64,000 bases of DNA from Bryobacteraceae bacterium (lineage in GTDB: Bacteria; Acidobacteriota; Terriglobia; Bryobacterales; Bryobacteraceae). The DNA is taken from assembly GCA_026002855.1 (NCBI GenBank), contig BPGD01000001.1, forward strand, positions 1,930,001 through 1,994,000, in the 5' to 3' direction. Each line of letters begins with the position of its first letter. Within the stretch, counting starts at the first letter, position 1. The translations under genes were made by a program, and so were the position numbers. Under the pieces are notes generated by a model, which saw only the letters and a program-made list of their open reading frames with translations, ran no database searches and was not told where the DNA came from. Positions 42,998-51,818 of this stretch are shown here, in pieces.

Positions 42998-43031
42998 GGG
43001 CGGCGGCCCGGAAGGCTGCCGCCCTTTCTTT
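42998..43031 (+). terminator. Terminator after glutathione peroxidase gene
   Basis: Stem GGGCGGC (42998-43004) with GCCGCCC (43018-43024), an inner GCC/GGC extension, then TTTCTTTCT. It ends 10 bases before the galE ATG. Confidence 0.85.
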
Positions 43032-43040
43032 CTCGCTGCG

Positions 43041-44018
43041 ATGGCATCGATTCTCGTCACCGGAGGCGCCGGCTACATCGGCGCGCACACGGCCCGGCTG
43101 CTGCTGGAAGAGGGCCACGACGTGCAGGTGGCTGACGACCTGAGCAAGGGCTACGCGCACAACGTGCCGAAAGGGCGGCTGAACATCATCAACCTGCACG
43201 ACGTGGCAGCGCTGGATGCACTCTTCGCCCGCCACCGTTTCGACGCCGTCATTCACTTTGCCGCGCTCATTGCCGTCGGCGAGAGCGTGCGCGAAGCGGA
43301 GCGCTACTTCCGCAACAATGTGGGCGGCTCGCTGGCCCTGTTCGAGGTGATGCGCCGCCACGGGGTGCGGCGGCTTGTGTTCAGCTCGACGGCGGCCGTC
43401 TACGGGGATCCGGACACGACGCCCATCCCCGAAGACGCTCCCCTGCGGCCGAAAAGCCCATACGGCGAGTCCAAGCGCATGGTGGAAAAGGTGCTGGAAT
43501 GGCTCGACCGGACCTCGGGGCTGCGCTCGGTCAGCCTGCGGTATTTCAACGCCTGTGGCGCCGAGCCCCGATACGGGATCGGCGAGGAGCATCAGCCGGA
43601 AACGCACCTGATCCCGCTGATTCTGCGGGCCGTCCTGACGGGCGAGCCGCTCACGGTTTACGGGAACGACTATCCCACGCCGGACGGCACCTGTATCCGC
43701 GACTATATCCATGTCACCGACCTGGCGGCCGCCCACGTGCGGGCGCTCGACTACCTGATGCAGGGCGGCGCCACGGACGTATTCAACGCGGGCACCGGGC
43801 AAGGCCATACGGTCCTCGAGGTGATTCGCGCCGCTGAGCGCGCCACCGGCCGCCCCGTGCCCTTCCGTTTCGGCCCGCGCCGGGAAGGCGATGCCGCCGT
43901 GCTGGTGGCGGACAGCTCGAAGCTCAAGAAAACATTGGGCTGGCGGCCGCAATACGAATCTCTGGAAGAGATGGTGGCCTCCGCCTGGCAGTTCGAGAAG
44001 AACCGCCGCCGGAGCTGA
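43041..44018 (+). CDS. galE: UDP-glucose 4-epimerase GalE
   Basis: Interconverts UDP-glucose and UDP-galactose; NAD-bound short-chain dehydrogenase. The product has 325 residues. The NAD motif is GGAGYIG (8-14), and the catalytic set is Ser/Thr in VFSSTAAVYGDP and Tyr141/Lys145 in SPYGESKR. DGTCIRDYIHVTDLA and FNAGTGQGHTVLEV close the substrate site. No ribosome-binding sequence is visible before the ATG, which lies 10 bases after a terminator, so the message may be leaderless or nearly so. It supplies sugars for envelope polysaccharides. Confidence 0.95.
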   Translation: MASILVTGGAGYIGAHTARLLLEEGHDVQVADDLSKGYAHNVPKGRLNIINLHDVAALDALFARHRFDAVIHFAALIAVGESVREAERYFRNNVGGSLALFEVMRRHGVRRLVFSSTAAVYGDPDTTPIPEDAPLRPKSPYGESKRMVEKVLEWLDRTSGLRSVSLRYFNACGAEPRYGIGEEHQPETHLIPLILRAVLTGEPLTVYGNDYPTPDGTCIRDYIHVTDLAAAHVRALDYLMQGGATDVFNAGTGQGHTVLEVIRAAERATGRPVPFRFGPRREGDAAVLVADSSKLKKTLGWRPQYESLEEMVASAWQFEKNRRRS

Positions 44019-44111
44019 TGGCGGAAGGTCCGGGTAACCGGGCCGCCGTCTGAATGCGCCTTTTCGCTTGAAGGCGCGTCCAAGTTTGAGAGAAAGGATT
44101 TCCGTGTCTCC

Positions 44112-45425
44112 ATGCCGGCGATGACCCATCCCGTGCCCCAGCCCGCCCCCGGGCAGGAACCTGCCGTCGCGCCGCCGCGCCGCCCGTCGCTGGTGCGGCC
44201 GCTGGTCATCCTGCTCCTGCTTGTCGTGGCAGGCGGCAGCGCCCTTGTATACCTCCAGACGGCGAAGCGGGCGGGCGCCGCCCGGGAGGCCCTGGCGGTC
44301 ACACGCACCGCCATGGTGGAGCGCGGCAGCCTCGAAGTACGGCTGCGGGTCGCCGGAACGACGGCGGCGCAGGAGTTCGTCAACATTACCGCGCCGATGT
44401 TGCGCGGGCCTGAGGCCGGCCCGATGATCATCCTGAAGCTGGCCGCGCCGGGAACGATCGTTCGGCCGGGCGACGTGGTGCTCGAGTTCGACCCGCAAAG
44501 CATGAAGGATCATCTCGACGACACGATCGACGGCCTGCGGGACCGGCAGAACGACGTGGCCAAGCGCAAGGTGAACAACGAACTCCAGATGGAGAACCTG
44601 CGGCAGTCCCTGCGGGTGGCCAAGGCAGCGGTGGACAAGGCGGCGCTGGACTACAAGACCCTGGAAGTGCGCACCGACATCGACCGCGAGCTGCTGAAGC
44701 TGGCCCTCGAAGAGGCCCAGGCGGCCTACAAGGAGATGCTTCAGGAAGTGGAACTCACCCGGCAGTCGCTTGCCGCCGATCTGCGCGCCGCCGAAATCGC
44801 GATGAAGATGGAGGAGCTCCACGTCGAGCGCCATGAGAACGACCTGAAAAAGCTGGTCGTTCGCGCTCCGATCGGCGGCATGGTCGTCCTCCAGACGATG
44901 TTCCGCCCCGGCGGCGACCAGGTGACCGTCGCCGTGGGCGACCGCATGGGCCCTGGACAGCCGGTGATGAAGATCATCAACCCCGAAAAGATGGTCCTCG
45001 AGGGCACGGTCAACCAGGCTGAGGTGACGCGGTTGCGCATCGGCCAGCCGGCCACGATTGGACTGGATGCGTTCCCGGACGCGTCTTACCAGGGCGAGCT
45101 TCATTCGATTGGCGCCATCGCTGTCGGCAGCCGGCGCGAGAATTATTACATCCGGAACATCCCGGTGAAAATCACCATCAAGAACCCGGATCGGCGCGTC
45201 ATCCCCGACCTGTCGGCCTTCGCCAACGTCCTCATCGACAGACAGGAAAACGTTCTTCTGGTTCCCGCCGCTGCCGTGGGCGAGCAGAACGGACAGCACT
45301 ACGTCTACGTGCGCACCGAGAAAGGCTTCGAGAAGCGGGCCGTGAAGATCGGCCTCACCAACGGAACGCAGACGGCCATCCTCGAAGGCCTGAAACAGGG
45401 CGAAGTCGTCCGCGCCCAGTTCTGA
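44112..45425 (+). CDS. HlyD/MFP-type efflux periplasmic adaptor
   Basis: Membrane-fusion protein that bridges an inner-membrane transporter to an outer-membrane channel. The product has 437 residues. One N-terminal membrane segment (LVILLLLVVAGGSALVYL, about 31-50) is followed by a biotinyl-lipoyl-like half, a long coiled-coil hairpin (about 130-260) and the second lipoyl half VVRAPIGGMVVLQTMFRPGG, then the beta-barrel and membrane-proximal parts. No transporter or outer-membrane factor is adjacent, so its partners lie elsewhere. Two small hairpins lie between galE and this gene. Confidence 0.88.
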   Translation: MPAMTHPVPQPAPGQEPAVAPPRRPSLVRPLVILLLLVVAGGSALVYLQTAKRAGAAREALAVTRTAMVERGSLEVRLRVAGTTAAQEFVNITAPMLRGPEAGPMIILKLAAPGTIVRPGDVVLEFDPQSMKDHLDDTIDGLRDRQNDVAKRKVNNELQMENLRQSLRVAKAAVDKAALDYKTLEVRTDIDRELLKLALEEAQAAYKEMLQEVELTRQSLAADLRAAEIAMKMEELHVERHENDLKKLVVRAPIGGMVVLQTMFRPGGDQVTVAVGDRMGPGQPVMKIINPEKMVLEGTVNQAEVTRLRIGQPATIGLDAFPDASYQGELHSIGAIAVGSRRENYYIRNIPVKITIKNPDRRVIPDLSAFANVLIDRQENVLLVPAAAVGEQNGQHYVYVRTEKGFEKRAVKIGLTNGTQTAILEGLKQGEVVRAQF

Positions 45426-45496
45426 CCCGGGAGGGGTTCGGGCCTGTGCTTTTTGCCCCTCCGGAACCGCGACTGAATCAACGCGAACCGCAGCGC

Positions 45497-45552
45497 ACCA
45501 GTTTGCTCCCCTCGCGCTTTTGAGCCGCCAAACGGAGCTCGCCAAAAGGCGG
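45497..45552 (-). repeat. Dispersed palindromic intergenic repeat, copy D
   Basis: On the minus strand: TCCGCCCGCC, TTTT, GGCGAGCTCC, GTTTG, GCGGCTCAAAAGCGCGAG. The GGCTCAAAAGCGCGAG block is shared exactly with copy C, while the loops differ. This is what a conserved RNA or DNA hairpin under selection would show. Confidence 0.65.
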
Positions 45553-45630
45553 GCGGAGTGAGCGGTTTCGACCAACCACCGCGCGGGTTCGGGCCGCGGC
45601 GCGGTCTGCCGCGCGCGTAACCGCTCATCG

Positions 45631-45665
45631 TGCTCGCCCTGCGGGCGAGCTTCATTCGCGGCGGT
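45631..45665 (+). repeat. Dispersed palindromic intergenic repeat, copy E (partial)
   Basis: GCTCGCC, CTGC, GGGCGAGCTTC, ATTCG, CGGC. The hairpin arms match copies B and C, and the right-hand CTCAAAAG block is missing. It lies 80 bases from copy D in the opposite orientation. Confidence 0.5.
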
Positions 45666-45714
45666 GTTGTGAACCCCGCGTTGACGCCTGGTCGGGCGGC
45701 CGAGGTGGCCGCGT

Positions 45715-48700
45715 TTACCAGAAAATTTTCATGGCGAACTGGAACTGGCGCGCGTCGTGAGCGGAGGTGTAGGCCAGCGGGGTCGTGGCCGAAGGGCCGC
45801 GGAAGGCGCGCACCGGCTGGGGCAGCGCGCTGAGAGGCACGGCTCCTACCGTGTTGTTCACGGTGCGGAAATTCGTGCGGTTGGCCAGATTGAAGCCCTC
45901 GGCGATCAACTCGAGCGCGGCCGCCTCGCGCGGCAGGCGGAAGCGGCGCGAAAGGCGCATGTCCCAGGTGTAGAAATTGGGTCCGCGGCCGATGTTGCGC
46001 CCGGCGGGGTAGGGCCGGTCGTTGGTGGTGTAGTTGTCGCCGTTGACGTCGAGTCCGGCCAACACGTTGAACGGCCGCCACGAGTTGGCCATGAAAATCG
46101 GGGCCACGGTCCAGCCGCGCAGCAGGGCGTGCTGAGCGGACGACTCATACAGGGCGTGAATCACCACCCGGTGCGTGTGATGGAACGCCGAAAGGGACCG
46201 CTCGCAGCGTTTACAGAGCTGATCCATCGGCGAAAAGTCCGAGTTGAAATCCGTGAAATCGTCGATCGCCTTCGACCAGGTGTAGTGGCCGGCGAGGGCG
46301 AAGTTGCGGCGCAGGCGGCGCTGCACCTGCACGATGCCCGCATGGTAGAGCGTGTTGCCGTCGTAGGTGAAGATGTTCTTCTGGAGCAGCGTCGGGTCGA
46401 TGCGGGCATACTGCGGCGTGCCGTTGGGGTTGCGCTGGCCGGTGTAGACGAGGTTGCGGCCGCTGATGCGCGCAAAGCCGAGGCCGTGGTTGTAATTCCA
46501 GGCCGCTGAGACCGCCCATTCGCCGAAGGCGCGCTCGATTTCGAAGCTCGCCTGCTGGGCGTAGCCCTGCCGCAGTGGATCCGAGCCGAACTCGACGCGA
46601 AGCGGCAGTCCGGGGCCCACCGGGACGCCGAACTGTTTCAGGTCGTCGGCGGTGATGCTGCGCCGCCCGATGACGCCCTGGCGGAGCAGCCCCTGATAGA
46701 TGTCAGCCGAGGTCGTCGGGCGGCCCGTGGCCGGGTTGATGATGAGGGGGATGCCGGTGAGCGGGACGAACACCTGATTGATGTAGCGTCCGCTGAGGGC
46801 GTCGGCCACGTTGGCGATCTGAAGGTTCGTCGGCGCGTAGTAAACGCCATAGCCGCCGCGGATGGCGGTGCGGCCGCTCCGGCCAGGCGACCAGGCGAAG
46901 GCGAAGCGCGGGCTGAAGTTGTTTTTGTCCGTGCCGAGCACCGGTTCGTTGCCTTCCAGGTCGTAGCGGAGCCCGAAGTGCAGCGTGAGGTTGCGGCGCG
47001 CGCGCCAGGCGTCCTGCACGTACAGGCCGAAGCGCTTGGACCATCCGGTCCAGCGTGGATCGCCGAAGCCCTGCTGGTAGAAGGTGGGCAGCCCGAGCGC
47101 AAAGGCCTGAAGCGCGCTCACCGGCTGCGCGAGCACCGGCAGGAGCGAGGCCTGGCCCGTCGCCTGAAGATACTGGCTGATCTGTTGCACAGCGGCCGTG
47201 CCCGCGGCGCCGGCGATCACGTTTTGCAGGGGCACGGCCTCGCCAAAGCTGAAGCGCCCGCTGAAGAAGGTCTCGGTGTTGGCGAAGTCGCGCACCGGGT
47301 TGACGTCGAAGCCGAACTTCAGGTCGTGCGCGCCCGAATGGCGGCTCCAGTTCTGGATGATCTGATAGTGGCGTTCCTCGGTGCGGGAGGGCAGGAAGAT
47401 CTCGCGGCCGAAGAAGCCGAAGCCCGTCACGTTCAGTTCGGGCCCGTAGGGATCGACGGTGCGGACGGCGATGCGGTTGTAGTTGAACATCAGCCGCGTT
47501 TCGACCACCCAGTTCGAGCTGAGGATGATGGAATCGCTCAGCATCGACGTGCCGTCCCAGATGTCGAAATTGCGCCCGCGGTTGTAGGCGACGAGCGCGC
47601 CGAACTGGTTGTTCTGGTTGTCGAGCGTGCCCAGGCTGCCGCGCCAGTAGATACTGTGGCGGTCGCTGAGGCGGTGGTCGATGCGGGTGGAGAAGAGATT
47701 GCTCGCCTCGCTGAACGGGAACACGCCGCTGTTGGCCTGGAAGACGCCGGTGACGAAGGGATTCGAGGCGGGCGTCAGCGCGCCGGCCAGCGCCTGGGCG
47801 AGCCCGGCCAGTTGCGGGACGCCGCTCGAGCGCAGGGCGGCGAGCAGCGCCTGCTGCGGCGGCGTGGGCGCGTTGAAGGCGCTGCGGTCGGCGAGGATCG
47901 GCACAAAGGTGGACTCATGCCGGTCCAGCCGCTCATAGGCGCTGAAGAAGAAGGTGCGGTCGCGGCGGAGCGGCCCGCCGGCGGTGGCGCCGGCCTGGGA
48001 GCGCGTGTAGGCGGATTTCTGCGGATCGAAGTAGTTTCGGGCCTGGATGTCGCGGTGGCGCAGGAATCCAAACAGATTCCCGTGAAATTGATTTCCGCCG
48101 CTGCGGGTGACGATGTTCACCGTGCCGCCGCTCGACCAGCCGAACTCGGCCGAGGCGGTGTTGCGGTTGATCTGGAACTCCTGCACCGCCTCCTGGCTGA
48201 CGCTGAGCCGCACGCCGCCGGAGTTGATGTAGTTCTCCACGCCGTCGACGAAGAAGCCGTTGCCGCGGCCGTTGCCGCCGCCGAAGCTGATGCCGGACTG
48301 CGGCGTCTGCGCCACGCGGTAGTCGGTGCCGTCGGCGAGGTCCTGCGTGGAAGCCGTGGCCGGCGACAGGAGCGCGAAATCGAGGTAGTTGCGGCGGTTG
48401 ATGGGGAGCTCGGCGATGCGCGCGCGGTCGATGGTGGTGGCCTGCTGCGCGCGCTCGCTGTCGATGACCGGCGCTTCGGCCAGCACTTCGACAACCTGCT
48501 GCAATTCGCCCACCTCCATCCGCACCGGCAGCGTGTAGACGTCGCCCACCCGCACTTCGACGCCCTCAAACACCTGGGGCGCGAATCCCTTCGCCTCGAC
48601 GCGCACGCGGTAGCGGCCCGGCGGCAGCAGCGGGAAGACGAATCCGCCGTCTTCGCCCGTTTCGGCCGAACGCTGGATGGCGCGGTCCGGATCAACAGCC

Positions 48701-48840
48701 TGGAGCGTGGCGCCGCGAATCGCCGAGCCGCTGGCATCAAGCACCGTACCGCGGATTTCACCGGCGTTGCTCTGCGCCTGAGGATATGCTGGAAGGCAGG
48801 AAACGGCCGCCGTGGCCAGGAGGATCACCATCGACTTCAT
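45715..48840 (-). CDS. TonB-dependent receptor, Oar-like, with carboxypeptidase-regulatory domain
   Basis: Very large outer-membrane receptor (1041 residues) of the acidobacterial Oar-like type. Signal peptide MKSMVILLATAAVSCLPAYP. Residues about 25-105 form a carboxypeptidase-regulatory-like (TTR-type) fold (EIRGTVLDASGSAIRGATLQ, PPGRYRVRVEAKGF). A plug domain follows (about 110-230, NYLDFALLSPATAST, EFQINRNTASAEFGWSSGGT), then a long beta-barrel ending FQFAMKIFW with a C-terminal aromatic. GGGAG lies about 7 bases before the ATG. The frame extends to 49845 but through unrelated sequence. It probably imports oligosaccharides or other large substrates. Confidence 0.93.
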   Translation of the reverse strand: MKSMVILLATAAVSCLPAYPQAQSNAGEIRGTVLDASGSAIRGATLQAVDPDRAIQRSAETGEDGGFVFPLLPPGRYRVRVEAKGFAPQVFEGVEVRVGDVYTLPVRMEVGELQQVVEVLAEAPVIDSERAQQATTIDRARIAELPINRRNYLDFALLSPATASTQDLADGTDYRVAQTPQSGISFGGGNGRGNGFFVDGVENYINSGGVRLSVSQEAVQEFQINRNTASAEFGWSSGGTVNIVTRSGGNQFHGNLFGFLRHRDIQARNYFDPQKSAYTRSQAGATAGGPLRRDRTFFFSAYERLDRHESTFVPILADRSAFNAPTPPQQALLAALRSSGVPQLAGLAQALAGALTPASNPFVTGVFQANSGVFPFSEASNLFSTRIDHRLSDRHSIYWRGSLGTLDNQNNQFGALVAYNRGRNFDIWDGTSMLSDSIILSSNWVVETRLMFNYNRIAVRTVDPYGPELNVTGFGFFGREIFLPSRTEERHYQIIQNWSRHSGAHDLKFGFDVNPVRDFANTETFFSGRFSFGEAVPLQNVIAGAAGTAAVQQISQYLQATGQASLLPVLAQPVSALQAFALGLPTFYQQGFGDPRWTGWSKRFGLYVQDAWRARRNLTLHFGLRYDLEGNEPVLGTDKNNFSPRFAFAWSPGRSGRTAIRGGYGVYYAPTNLQIANVADALSGRYINQVFVPLTGIPLIINPATGRPTTSADIYQGLLRQGVIGRRSITADDLKQFGVPVGPGLPLRVEFGSDPLRQGYAQQASFEIERAFGEWAVSAAWNYNHGLGFARISGRNLVYTGQRNPNGTPQYARIDPTLLQKNIFTYDGNTLYHAGIVQVQRRLRRNFALAGHYTWSKAIDDFTDFNSDFSPMDQLCKRCERSLSAFHHTHRVVIHALYESSAQHALLRGWTVAPIFMANSWRPFNVLAGLDVNGDNYTTNDRPYPAGRNIGRGPNFYTWDMRLSRRFRLPREAAALELIAEGFNLANRTNFRTVNNTVGAVPLSALPQPVRAFRGPSATTPLAYTSAHDARQFQFAMKIFW

Positions 48841-48903
48841 CGCACAACTCCCAATCGTCCCTCTGACAGGGAGAGACTCTCCGGATTGTAACAGGAAGCG
48901 GTC

Positions 48904-50253
48904 ATGAGAGTACCAGTCCTTCTGGCGGCGGCGTGGTGGATGCTGGCCGGGGCGGCCGCCGCGGCGCCCCGCATGAAGGCCGGCGCCGCGCGGATTGACA
49001 TCACGCCCGAAGGCCCCATCTGGATGTCCGGCTACGCCGCGCGAACCCGGCCGAGCGAGGGCGTGCTGACGCCGTTGTGGGCCAAGGCGCTGGCGCTTGA
49101 GGATGCGCGCGGACACCGCGCCGTCATCGTCACCACGGATCTGATCGGCCTGCCGATGGAACTCACCGACCTGGTGGCGGCGCGGGCCATGGAGAAATAC
49201 GGGCTGGAGCGGGCATCGCTCGTGTTCAACTCCTCGCACACGCACACGGGCCCGGTGGTGCGCGGCAACCTGAGCGTGATGGAGTCGCAGCAGGCGCCGC
49301 AGAGGCAGGCGATCGAGGCCTACCGGCGGCAGTTGCAGGAGAAGCTGTTTCAGGTGATCGGCGGGGCGCTGGCCGACCTGGCGCCCGCTGAGATTGCCTT
49401 CGGCTCCGGCGAGGCGCGCTTTGGCGTCAACCGCCGCCAGTTCACTGAAAAGGGCGTCATCATCGGCGTCAACCCGGACGGGCCGACGGATCCGCGCGTG
49501 CCGGTGGTGCGCGTGACCTCGCCTTCCGGCAAGGTGCGGGCGATCCTGTTTGGCTACGCCTGCCACAACACGACGCTGACGGCGGAGTTTTACCAGCTGA
49601 GCGGCGACTACGCCGGCTACGCGCAGGCGGAGCTCGAAAGGGAGTTCCCCGGGGCGGTGGCGCTGTTCCTGCAACTGTGCGGCGGCGACCAGAACCCACA
49701 CCCGCGCAGCCGGCTGGAATACGCCGAGCAGCACGGCCGCACGCTGGCGGCGGAAGTGGCCCGCCTGGCCCGCACTCCCATGCAGCCCGCCGCCGGGCGG
49801 ATCCGCGCCGCCTATCAGGTGGCTGCGCTGCCGTTCGCACCGCACACGCGCGAGCAGTTCGAACAGGAGCTGAAAGACCCGAACGTCTTCCGCCAGCGCC
49901 GCGCGGCGCTGATTCTGAAGCTGTACGACGAACGGCGCGAGCCGCGGCTGCTGCGCTATCCGGTGCAGGCGGTGCGGCTGGAAAACGGGTTCACGCTGGT
50001 CGCGCTGGGCGGCGAGGTGGTGGTTGATTACGCTCTGTGGGCTTACCGGACCTGGCCGCGGGAGCGGCTGATCGTGGCCGGATATTCCAACGACGTGGCC
50101 TGCTACATCCCGAGCGCGCGCGTGTTGCGCGAGGGCGGCTATGAGGCGGTGGACTCGATGATCTACTACGGGCAGCCCGGGCCGTTCACGGAAGAGGTGG
50201 AGGCGCGCATCCAGGACGCGGTGCGGCAGGTGATGCGGCGCATAGGGCGGTGA
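48904..50253 (+). CDS. Neutral/alkaline ceramidase-like secreted protein
   Basis: The product has 449 residues with signal peptide MRVPVLLAAAWWMLAGAAAA. N-terminal neutral/alkaline non-lysosomal ceramidase domain: AARIDITPEGPIWMSGYAAR, VIVTTDLIGLPMELTD, the His-rich zinc segment FNSSHTHTGPVVRG and GYACHNTTLTAEF with a second His. These enzymes split N-acyl sphingosine, but shorter members such as this may act on other amides. The C-terminal domain of full-length ceramidases is missing or altered. It is divergent from the TonB receptor gene across 63 bases. Confidence 0.85.
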   Translation: MRVPVLLAAAWWMLAGAAAAAPRMKAGAARIDITPEGPIWMSGYAARTRPSEGVLTPLWAKALALEDARGHRAVIVTTDLIGLPMELTDLVAARAMEKYGLERASLVFNSSHTHTGPVVRGNLSVMESQQAPQRQAIEAYRRQLQEKLFQVIGGALADLAPAEIAFGSGEARFGVNRRQFTEKGVIIGVNPDGPTDPRVPVVRVTSPSGKVRAILFGYACHNTTLTAEFYQLSGDYAGYAQAELEREFPGAVALFLQLCGGDQNPHPRSRLEYAEQHGRTLAAEVARLARTPMQPAAGRIRAAYQVAALPFAPHTREQFEQELKDPNVFRQRRAALILKLYDERREPRLLRYPVQAVRLENGFTLVALGGEVVVDYALWAYRTWPRERLIVAGYSNDVACYIPSARVLREGGYEAVDSMIYYGQPGPFTEEVEARIQDAVRQVMRRIGR

Positions 50254-50376
50254 CTCCGGCGCCGGCGAGGCTCAGAAAGAAAACCGTCCAGAGAGATCAT
50301 CTCCGGCGGCGAGGCGGTGATGCAGCGGCTGGCCCGCCCCGGCGGGTGTCAGTGATCCACGCCCGCAGAGGCGCGG

Positions 50377-51069
50377 TCAGAAAATCTCAGCCAGATCGGC
50401 GAAGCGGTCGACGACAATCAGCCGTCCGGGGCCCGGACGGCGCAATTGGGTGCGCTCGAGCGCCCAGGTGCGGGCGTGAGGGACGAAGACGGCGTTGATG
50501 CCGGCCTCCAGCGCGGGGTTGATGTCGGACTTCGGCGAGTTGCCAATCATCCAGGTGCGCGCCGGGTCGAGCCCGCGCTCTCGCACCAGCGCTTCATAGG
50601 AGGTGCGGTCCTTTTCCCTGACGATGGCCGTGTGATGAAAATAGCGGCCCAGCCCGGAGCGGTCGATTTTCATGCGTTGCTCATCGGGGTGGCCCTTGGT
50701 GAACAGGGTCAGCTCGTGCCGGCGATGCAGGACGTCCAGCGTTTCTTCGACGCCCTCGATCAGCACGAGCGGCTGCTCGAGGATCCGCAGCGCGAATCCT
50801 TTCACCGTCTCGAGGTCTTCGGGACGGATCTCGCGCTCGGCCAGGCGCTGGTAGCACTGCTCAAGGTTGCGGGCGAAGTTCAGCGAGCCGTAGCCGTGGA
50901 TGCGGATGTTGGCGAGCTCGATTTCGTCGAGCACGGCGCGGATTTCCGCCGGGCTGAGGCTGGAGTGATCCAGATACTCGACGAATTGCTGGAAGGCCTG
51001 CTCGAAGTAGATGTTGTTTTCCCAGAGCGTATCGTCGGCGTCGATGAGCAGATGCTGCCGGGCGTGCAT
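50377..51069 (-). CDS. HAD superfamily hydrolase
   Basis: Phosphatase-like protein of 230 residues. Motif I is LLIDADDTLWENN (D10, D12), motif II is TLFTKGHPDEQ, and motif III/IV is Lys in REKDRTSYEALV with WMIGNSPKSDINPALEAG. A helical cap lies between motifs I and II (about 20-95). Similar to the YjjG/phosphoglycolate-phosphatase-like branch. Substrate unknown. It starts 10 bases after the LON-domain gene and shares its transcript. Confidence 0.9.
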   Translation of the reverse strand: MHARQHLLIDADDTLWENNIYFEQAFQQFVEYLDHSSLSPAEIRAVLDEIELANIRIHGYGSLNFARNLEQCYQRLAEREIRPEDLETVKGFALRILEQPLVLIEGVEETLDVLHRRHELTLFTKGHPDEQRMKIDRSGLGRYFHHTAIVREKDRTSYEALVRERGLDPARTWMIGNSPKSDINPALEAGINAVFVPHARTWALERTQLRRPGPGRLIVVDRFADLAEIF

Positions 51070-51079
51070 CGGGGGCGGG

Positions 51080-51712
51080 TCATTCCGGCTGCGAGTAGAG
51101 ATGGCGGCCGTGGCCGTTGGAGCGGACGACCTTCTCCATCGCCTGCCGGATCTTTTCTTTTTCCGCCAGCCGCTTCAGGTGGGCGATGGCCGCTTCCAGC
51201 CGTTCGCGCTCGCTCTGCATTTCGAGCAGCCGCTGGCGGAAGTGCAGATCGGGCGAGATGTCGCACAGCAGGAAGCTGAGCTGGGGGTGGTGGATGTCTG
51301 GCGCCTCGAGGCCGGCGTCTTTCGCCTTCACCACTTCCAGCCACGCGGCCAGCGCCTCGCGCACGAGCCTGCGGTCCGGCGGCGGCTCGTCCCGGTCGCC
51401 AAAGATGACGGCCTTGCCGCGGAGATAGCTCTTGCCGGGGAACACTTCCTGGAGGGCGAAGCGGCGGCGGCCGACGGTGAGGATGTCCATGCGCCCGTCT
51501 TCATGGCGGCGGAGCACCTCTTCGATGGAGGCGGTGCAGCCGACGCGCAGCAGGCCGCCGCCGCGCGCCTGCACCACGCCGAACTCCTGCCCGCTCTGGA
51601 GACAGTCGCCGATCATCTCCTTGTAGCGGTCCTCAAAGATGTGCAGGCGCAGCTCGCAATGTGGCAGGAGGACGGTCTCCAGCGGAAACAGCGGAAGCAT
51701 CTCCTCCTGCAT
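51080..51712 (-). CDS. LON substrate-binding domain protein
   Basis: Stand-alone version of the N-terminal domain of Lon protease (PF02190-like), 210 residues, without the ATPase or peptidase parts. It begins MQEEMLPLFPLETVLLPHCEL, followed by LHIFEDRYKEMIGDCL and GCTASIEEVLRRHEDGRMDILTVGRRRF, then a helical coiled-coil C-terminus (FRQRLLEMQSERERLEAAIA). The start is uncertain: ATGs at 51730, 51712 and 51700 are in frame, and AGGAGG lies very close to the last. Its role is possibly in protein quality control or as an adaptor. Confidence 0.88.
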   Translation of the reverse strand: MQEEMLPLFPLETVLLPHCELRLHIFEDRYKEMIGDCLQSGQEFGVVQARGGGLLRVGCTASIEEVLRRHEDGRMDILTVGRRRFALQEVFPGKSYLRGKAVIFGDRDEPPPDRRLVREALAAWLEVVKAKDAGLEAPDIHHPQLSFLLCDISPDLHFRQRLLEMQSERERLEAAIAHLKRLAEKEKIRQAMEKVVRSNGHGRHLYSQPE

Positions 51713-51818
51713 GCTTGTATTATGGCTCATACGGATTGTTGAACCAGCCCATGCATGAGAAGCGCCGCAAAGCGGGCCCGGCGGCGGAGGCGCCGCCGCG
51801 GGCAAGGAAGCGTGCCCG

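Larger units (their letters stand above)
45426..45714. other. Intergenic region holding two repeat copies
   Basis: 289 bases between convergent stops. It contains a GGAGGGG/CCCCTCC hairpin near 45429-45465 without a T-run, repeat copy D on the minus strand, and copy E on the plus strand. No gene is seen. Confidence 0.6.

Noticed and set aside
42804-45575. Minus-strand frame of 923 codons
   Set aside because: Opposite galE and the HlyD-type adaptor, both clear; composition typical of an antisense frame.
48841-49845. Upstream extension of the TonB-dependent receptor frame to 1376 residues
   Set aside because: The extension is opposite the ceramidase-like gene and precedes a good signal peptide with its own ribosome-binding site at 48840.
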